DNA of 42,024 bases from Pararhodospirillum oryzae (GTDB taxonomy: Bacteria > Pseudomonadota > Alphaproteobacteria > Rhodospirillales > Rhodospirillaceae): the NCBI RefSeq assembly GCF_007992075.1, contig NZ_BJZO01000034.1, positions 1 to 42,024 on the forward strand. The letters run 5' to 3'. The position numbers and the translations under genes are program-made. Every line of letters starts with the position of its first letter. The first letter of the stretch is position 1. Below the pieces are notes generated by a model that did not search any database, was not told the DNA's origin, and saw only the letters and a list, made by a program, of their open reading frames with translations. Of this stretch, positions 38,322-42,024 are shown piece by piece.

Positions 38322-39278
38322 TCAGGCGCTGGCGGCGACCAGCCCGGTCAGGCCCACGAAGGCGGGGTAGGGGTGCAAGACCAGGCGGCGCGGCACCGCT
38401 TCCAACTGGGCCCGGAACCGGCCCTTGGCGGCGTAGCGTTCGGTGAAAACCGAGGCTTTCAGGGCCTCGGGATTGCGCGGCAGGATGCCCCCCATCAACC
38501 ACAAGCCTCCCCACGCGCCGGCGCTCAAGACCAGGTTTCCGCACATCGTGCCCAGGAAGGCGTAAAACAAGGCGCTGGCCTCGGCGCAGACCGGACAGGT
38601 GCCGTTCAAGGAACGTTCCATGATCCGGGCCGGGGTATCGCCGGGCACGGGATCGTGTCCCCCCAGGGCGCGCAGGGTTTCGGCCAGGGCAAGGAGGCCG
38701 GGGCCCGAGGCGGCGCGCTCGGCCGAGGCGTGGCCAAAGCGCGCCTGCAAGGCCGCCACCACCTCGGCCTCGCGGGGCGTGGTCGCGGCCAGGGTGACGT
38801 GGCCCCCCTCGGTCGCGATCGCCTGGCCGGTGCCGGGCAGCAGCACGGCCACCCCCAGCCCGGTTCCCGGCCCCACCACCCCGATCGGAGCCGTCGGATC
38901 GCCCGGGCCGCCGCCCAGGTCCATCACATGCCCGGGCCCGAGGCGAGGCACGGCCAGGGCGTTGGCCACGAAGTCATTCACCACCGTGAACGCCTCCAGG
39001 CCCAGGGTTTTCCTGGTTTGCTCGATCGAAAAAGACCACTCGCGCCAATTCGTCAAAGTGACCGCGTCGCCGGTGACGGGCGCGGCCACGCACGCGGCGG
39101 CGCGGGTCGGCGGCGCCTCGTCCGGGGCCAGCACGCCGTCCAGGTAGGCTTGGGCGGCGGCGGCCAGGCCGGCATGGTCGGCGCAGCGGAAGACGCGCTC
39201 ATCGCGCCAGTGCCCCTCGGGGGTGGTCAGGGCGAAGCGGGCGTTGGTTCCTCCGATGTCGGCGATCAGGCCGGTCAT
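38322..39278 (-). CDS. glk: Glucokinase (Glk family)
   Basis: A 318-residue ATP-dependent glucokinase of the bacterial Glk family. It has the phosphate-binding IADIGGTNARFAL at the N-terminus, the sugar-site segment VVNDFVANALAVPRL with its catalytic Asp, the GVVGPGTGLGVAVLL loop and the TEGGHVTLA glutamate. GAWGGLWLMGGILPR lies in the adenosine region. It lacks the CXCGXXGCXE zinc motif of ROK kinases. The product, glucose 6-phosphate, feeds central metabolism. ATG at 39278 follows GAAGGAGA. Convergent with the AsmA-family gene and divergent from the RuBisCO-like protein gene. Confidence 0.92.
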   Translation of the reverse strand: MTGLIADIGGTNARFALTTPEGHWRDERVFRCADHAGLAAAAQAYLDGVLAPDEAPPTRAAACVAAPVTGDAVTLTNWREWSFSIEQTRKTLGLEAFTVVNDFVANALAVPRLGPGHVMDLGGGPGDPTAPIGVVGPGTGLGVAVLLPGTGQAIATEGGHVTLAATTPREAEVVAALQARFGHASAERAASGPGLLALAETLRALGGHDPVPGDTPARIMERSLNGTCPVCAEASALFYAFLGTMCGNLVLSAGAWGGLWLMGGILPRNPEALKASVFTERYAAKGRFRAQLEAVPRRLVLHPYPAFVGLTGLVAASA

Positions 39279-39420
39279 GGGCAAGGTCTCCTTCGGGCAG
39301 GGGATAAGAGGCAAGGGGGAACGGGCCAGGGGCCGGAAAGCGTACTGATCCGTTGCCGGGGCCGCGCAAACCGGGATAGTTTGGCCCCCTTCGAGTCTTG
39401 TTCCGGGATTGGACCGTGGG

Positions 39421-40548
39421 ATGACATCCAGAATTACGGCAACCTATCATGTGACCGCGAGCGCGGCGACCATCGAGGCCCGGGCCCAGGGCATCGCGGT
39501 CGAGCAAAGCGTTGAAATGCCCCTGGCCGCCATCGATGACGAGCGCGTGTTGCGCGACATCGTGGGCCAAGTCCAGTCCATTACTGATCTGGGGAATGGG
39601 GTCTTCGAGGTCAACATCGGCCTCGCGGTCGAGACCACCGGCCTGGAAGCCGGCCAGCTGATCAACATGTTGTACGGCAATACCTCGATCCAGGACGATA
39701 CCGTCCTGTGGGACGCCACGTTCCCCGACGAGGTCTTTGCCGCCTTCAAGGGCCCTAACGTGGGCATTGAAGGGCTGCGCGAAGGCAAGGCCCCGGGCCG
39801 CGCCCTGACCTGCGCCGCGATCAAGCCCCAGGGGCTGCCGGTGCCCCGCCTCGCCGATCTGGCCCGGCGCTTCGCCGAGGCCGGTCCCGACTTCATCAAG
39901 GACGACCACGGCCACGCCGACCAGGCCTTCAGCCCCTATGCCGAGCGCGTGCCCGCCATCGCCCGCGCGGTGCGCGAGGCCAACGCGCGCGCCGGCACCT
40001 CCACGCGCTACCTGCCCAGCCTGAACGGCAATCTTGATCAGATCCGCGCCCAGATCCGCCTGGGCCACGAGGAAGGCCTCAACACCTTCATGATCGCGCC
40101 CATGATCGCGGGTTTTTCCAATTTCCACACGGTGGTGCGCGAAAACCCGACCACGGCCTTTTTCACCCACCCGACCATGACCGGCGCCTCGCGCATCGCG
40201 CCCGCGCTGTTGCATGGCAAGCTGTTCCGCCTGCTGGGCGCCGACGCGGTGATCTACACCAACCACGGCGGACGCTTTGGATTTACCCGGGAAACCTGCC
40301 GGGAGATCGCGCGGTACGCGACCATGCCCTGGGGGGGCATCAAGGGCGCCTTGCCGGTGCCGGCCGGGGGCATGACCCAGGACCGGGTGCCCGAGATGGT
40401 CGAGTGCTATGGCGCCGACGTTGTCTTGCTGATCGGGGGCGGCCTGCTGCTGGCCCGCGAGCGTCTGACCGAGGAAACCCGGGCCTTCGTCGAGGCCGTG
40501 GCCGCCCTGCCGGCGCCTCCGGGGCCCGGCGCGGAGGCACGGGCATGA
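39421..40548 (+). CDS. RuBisCO-like protein (form IV), likely methylthioribulose-1-phosphate isomerase
   Basis: A 375-residue RuBisCO large-subunit homologue that cannot fix CO2. Conserved are K135 in AIKPQGL and K160-x-D162 in FIKDDH (carbamate lysine and Mg ligand). The following Glu of true RuBisCO is H163, and loop 6 (NHGGRFGF, 281-288) has no lysine. GGM (316-318) and GGG (339-341) keep the phosphate site. In Rhodospirillum rubrum the RuBisCO-like protein isomerises 5-methylthioribulose 1-phosphate to 1-methylthioxylulose 5-phosphate, and its product is used by a cupin. Here the next gene is a cupin whose ATG overlaps this stop, strongly supporting the same job. ATG at 39421 is preferred over TTG at 39409; neither has a strong ribosome site. 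Confidence 0.9.
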   Translation: MTSRITATYHVTASAATIEARAQGIAVEQSVEMPLAAIDDERVLRDIVGQVQSITDLGNGVFEVNIGLAVETTGLEAGQLINMLYGNTSIQDDTVLWDATFPDEVFAAFKGPNVGIEGLREGKAPGRALTCAAIKPQGLPVPRLADLARRFAEAGPDFIKDDHGHADQAFSPYAERVPAIARAVREANARAGTSTRYLPSLNGNLDQIRAQIRLGHEEGLNTFMIAPMIAGFSNFHTVVRENPTTAFFTHPTMTGASRIAPALLHGKLFRLLGADAVIYTNHGGRFGFTRETCREIARYATMPWGGIKGALPVPAGGMTQDRVPEMVECYGADVVLLIGGGLLLARERLTEETRAFVEAVAALPAPPGPGAEARA

Positions 40549-41012
40549 GCGAGGCGCCCGACCTTCCCCCCCGGCGGGCCCCCACCGACCCCTTCCGCTG
40601 GGAAGGGGTCCCGTTCCTGCCTTACAAGGAGGAAGGCTCGGCGCCGTTCAAGGCCGTGTCGCGTCAGGTGTTGTTTCACCATCCCGCGCTGGCGGGCGAG
40701 CTGCGCTATTTCGAGGTCGAGGCCGGCGGCCACACCACCTTGGAGCGTCACGAGCACGCCCACGGGGTGATGATTCTGCGCGGGGCGGGCCGGGCCCTCG
40801 TCCACCCTATTGTCCAGACGGTGGGGCCGCACGATCTGATCTTCATTCCGCCCTGGACCTGGCACCAGTTCCGGGCCGGGGCGGAACCGCTGGGATTCCT
40901 GTGCCTGGTCAATGTTGATCGCGACCGGCCCACGCTGCCCGGTCCCGAGGACTGGGCCGCCTTGCGCGCCGATCCCGCCGTTGCCGCCTTCCTGGACGGC
41001 GGGCCCGTCTGA
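40545..41012 (+). CDS. Cupin, likely 1-methylthioxylulose-5-phosphate sulfo-lyase
   Basis: A 155-residue single-domain cupin. The metal site appears as H69, H71, H73 in ERHEHAHGVMIL plus H107 in PPWTWHQF; the Glu usual in cupin motif 1 is absent from its expected place (V75/M76). In R. rubrum a Mn-dependent cupin removes methanethiol from 1-methylthioxylulose 5-phosphate, giving 1-deoxyxylulose 5-phosphate for isoprenoid synthesis. The ATGA overlap with the RuBisCO-like protein gene supports this pairing. Orthology to the R. rubrum enzyme is inferred from context, not from alignment. Confidence 0.85.
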   Translation: MSEAPDLPPRRAPTDPFRWEGVPFLPYKEEGSAPFKAVSRQVLFHHPALAGELRYFEVEAGGHTTLERHEHAHGVMILRGAGRALVHPIVQTVGPHDLIFIPPWTWHQFRAGAEPLGFLCLVNVDRDRPTLPGPEDWAALRADPAVAAFLDGGPV

Positions 41013-41095
41013 GCGCTCGTCCGGTCCCGGCTCCCGGGCTGCCGGGGGCCGGGTCGGGTATCCCTTTCCCCCCCCTTGTGCCCCGAGGGCTTGCC

Positions 41096-41833
41096 GTGAC
41101 CGAATTTACTCCTTCCCTGCCGGAATCCGATCGTTCCGATCCGCGCGCGCATTTTTCGCGCATGCGCTCCATGTTCGACCTGGTGGCCGACCGCTACGAC
41201 CTGATGAACGATCTGATGAGCGGCGGCACGCATCGCTTGTGGAAAGCGCATTTCCGCAAGGTGGCCGGCCCGGCTCCGGCCGGAGGGCAGGCCCTGGATC
41301 TGGCCGGCGGCACCGGCGACATCGCCCTGGCGCTCACCCGTCAAGGCTGGTCGGTGGTCGTGTGCGACCCCTCGGAACGCATGATGACGGTGGGCCGCGA
41401 GCGGCTGGCCTCGGTGCCCGTGCGCTGGGTGGCGGGCGCCGGCGAGGCGCTGCCGTTCCCCGATGCCTCGTTCGACCTCGTGACCGTGTCCTTTGGCCTG
41501 CGCAACATGACCGACCGCGCGGCGGCGCTTTCCGAGGTGCGCCGCGTGCTGGTGCCGGGCGGGCGCTTCTTGTGCCTGGAGTTTTCCAAGGCCTTCTGGC
41601 CGATGGCGCCGTTGTACGATTTCTATTCGACCCATGTGATTCCGCGCCTGGGCGCGCTGGTCTCGGGCCGGCCCCAGGCCTATTCCTACCTGGTTGAATC
41701 CATCCGCGCCTTTCCCGATCAGCAGGGGCTCGCCGGCCTGATGGAAGCGGCCGGTTTCACCGGCGTGACCTGGGAAAACCTGTTCTTCGGGATCGCCGCC
41801 TTGCACGCCGGCCAGCGGCCCACGGCGTCGTAG
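41096..41833 (+). CDS. ubiE: Ubiquinone/menaquinone C-methyltransferase UbiE
   Basis: A 245-residue SAM-dependent methyltransferase that methylates the ring of demethyl-quinones. It has the UbiE/COQ5 signature FDLVADRYDLMNDLMSGGTHRLWK (part, 27-50), motif I LDLAGGTGDIAL (68-79), FGLRNMTDRAAALSEVRRVLVPGGR and the C-terminal FPDQQGLAGLMEAAGF. The start is GTG at 41096, seven bases after GAGGG; the earlier GTG at 41078 follows only pyrimidines. It lies 83 bp after the cupin gene on the same strand, linking quinone methylation with a pathway that salvages the by-product of SAM use. In many Alphaproteobacteria ubiE is followed by ubiB; the window ends too soon to see. Confidence 0.92.
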   Translation: MTEFTPSLPESDRSDPRAHFSRMRSMFDLVADRYDLMNDLMSGGTHRLWKAHFRKVAGPAPAGGQALDLAGGTGDIALALTRQGWSVVVCDPSERMMTVGRERLASVPVRWVAGAGEALPFPDASFDLVTVSFGLRNMTDRAAALSEVRRVLVPGGRFLCLEFSKAFWPMAPLYDFYSTHVIPRLGALVSGRPQAYSYLVESIRAFPDQQGLAGLMEAAGFTGVTWENLFFGIAALHAGQRPTAS

Positions 41834-41930
41834 GACCCGGGCCGGTGCCCTGCCAGGGGGCCGACCATCCTGCCCGTGCGCGAGGAGGCCCCCTTGTTTC
41901 CCGTCCGGCTCCGTCGGGCGGGGATCGGGG

Positions 41931-41946
41931 GACGGCGTTTTCCGTC
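41931..41946 (+). terminator. Weak hairpin downstream of ubiE
   Basis: GACGG (41931-41935) and CCGTC (41942-41946) form a 5-bp stem with loop CGTTTT, followed by a pyrimidine stretch but not a clean T-run. It may end ubiE transcription. Confidence 0.3.
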
Positions 41947-41971
41947 TTCCATTCCATCGATCCAAGAGGGT

Positions 41972-42024
41972 ATGGCAGGGCGATCGGGTGAAGCCCTGAA
42001 TGCCCTTGGAAGAGGGTTCCTCAA
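41972..42024 (+). CDS. Possible start of a new gene, cut by the window edge
   Basis: An ATG at 41972 follows CCAAGAGGG at suitable spacing and the frame MAGRSGEALNALGRGFL stays open to the end of the window. Too short to identify; the weak hairpin before it would allow a new unit to begin here. Confidence 0.3.
   Translation, partial: MAGRSGEALNALGRGFL

Noticed and set aside
39279-39420. SAM-responsive riboswitch upstream of the RuBisCO-like protein gene
   Set aside because: The 142-bp region shows no conserved riboswitch core or terminator that I can recognise.
39421-40548. A CO2-fixing RuBisCO
   Set aside because: The Mg-ligand Glu is His, the loop 6 lysine is missing and the protein is shorter than form I or II; no phosphoribulokinase or other Calvin genes are near.
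41719-42024. Minus-strand 101-codon frame at the right edge
   Set aside because: It overlaps the conserved end of ubiE antisense and is Arg/Pro/Ser-rich without a ribosome site or motif.

Overview
The window is a high-GC, gene-dense stretch of an alphaproteobacterial chromosome, most likely a Rhodospirillaceae purple bacterium close to Rhodospirillum/Pararhodospirillum. The evidence is a DivK cell-cycle regulator, an aapJQMP-type amino acid ABC operon, the alphaproteobacterial zinc-free form of ribosomal protein L33 near rnr, and above all a RuBisCO-like protein coupled to a cupin, as in the methylthioadenosine (MTA)-isoprenoid shunt described in Rhodospirillum rubrum. Species assignment is inference. 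No rRNA, tRNA, CRISPR array, intact insertion sequence or prophage was seen.

Layout. 1-2.8 kb: copper efflux (CueR operator, copA, cueR). 2.8-3.5 kb: a strikingly AT-rich gap with one doubtful ORF, ending in a near-consensus sigma-70 promoter. 3.5-6.9 kb: proVWX glycine betaine/proline uptake. 6.9-7.3 kb: hairpin-rich tandem repeats. 7.3-10.4 kb: acetyl-CoA hydrolase/CoA-transferase (minus), a LysE-type exporter and divK. 10.6-14.9 kb (minus): alkaline phosphatase, a Tat-exported DUF3299 protein, a LolD-like ATPase and an FtsX-like permease with two histidine clusters; the last three look like a metal-handling export module. 15.4-20.8 kb (minus): rpmG, a ctpA-like S41 protease, rnr and an alpha/beta hydrolase. 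21-25.3 kb (minus): aapJQMP. 25.5-28 kb: manC plus a polyprenyl-phosphate sugar transferase, translationally coupled. 28.1-29.9 kb: a DUF1848 gene that converges on and overlaps a GNAT-Rrf2 operon. 30.2-33.7 kb (minus): dnaE. 33.9-38.3 kb: an AEC transporter and a 1127-residue AsmA-family protein. 38.3-39.3 kb (minus): glucokinase. 39.4-41.8 kb: RuBisCO-like protein, cupin and ubiE.

How genes work together. The last block would turn the MTA by-product of S-adenosylmethionine use into 1-deoxyxylulose 5-phosphate plus methanethiol. UbiE then acts on the isoprenoid quinones made from that pool. The manC/GT2 pair would make GDP-mannose and move a sugar onto a lipid carrier. The proVWX and aap operons each have a strong hairpin next to the binding-protein gene, consistent with differential expression within the operon.

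The least-explained items are the histidine-rich ABC/DUF3299 module behind phoA, the DUF1848 protein with a radical-SAM-like cysteine motif at its extreme C-terminus, the 8-bp pyrimidine repeat array between dnaE and the AEC gene, a three-copy intergenic element family, and the AT-rich island before proV. Six genes are called with TTG or GTG starts, chosen from Shine-Dalgarno placement.
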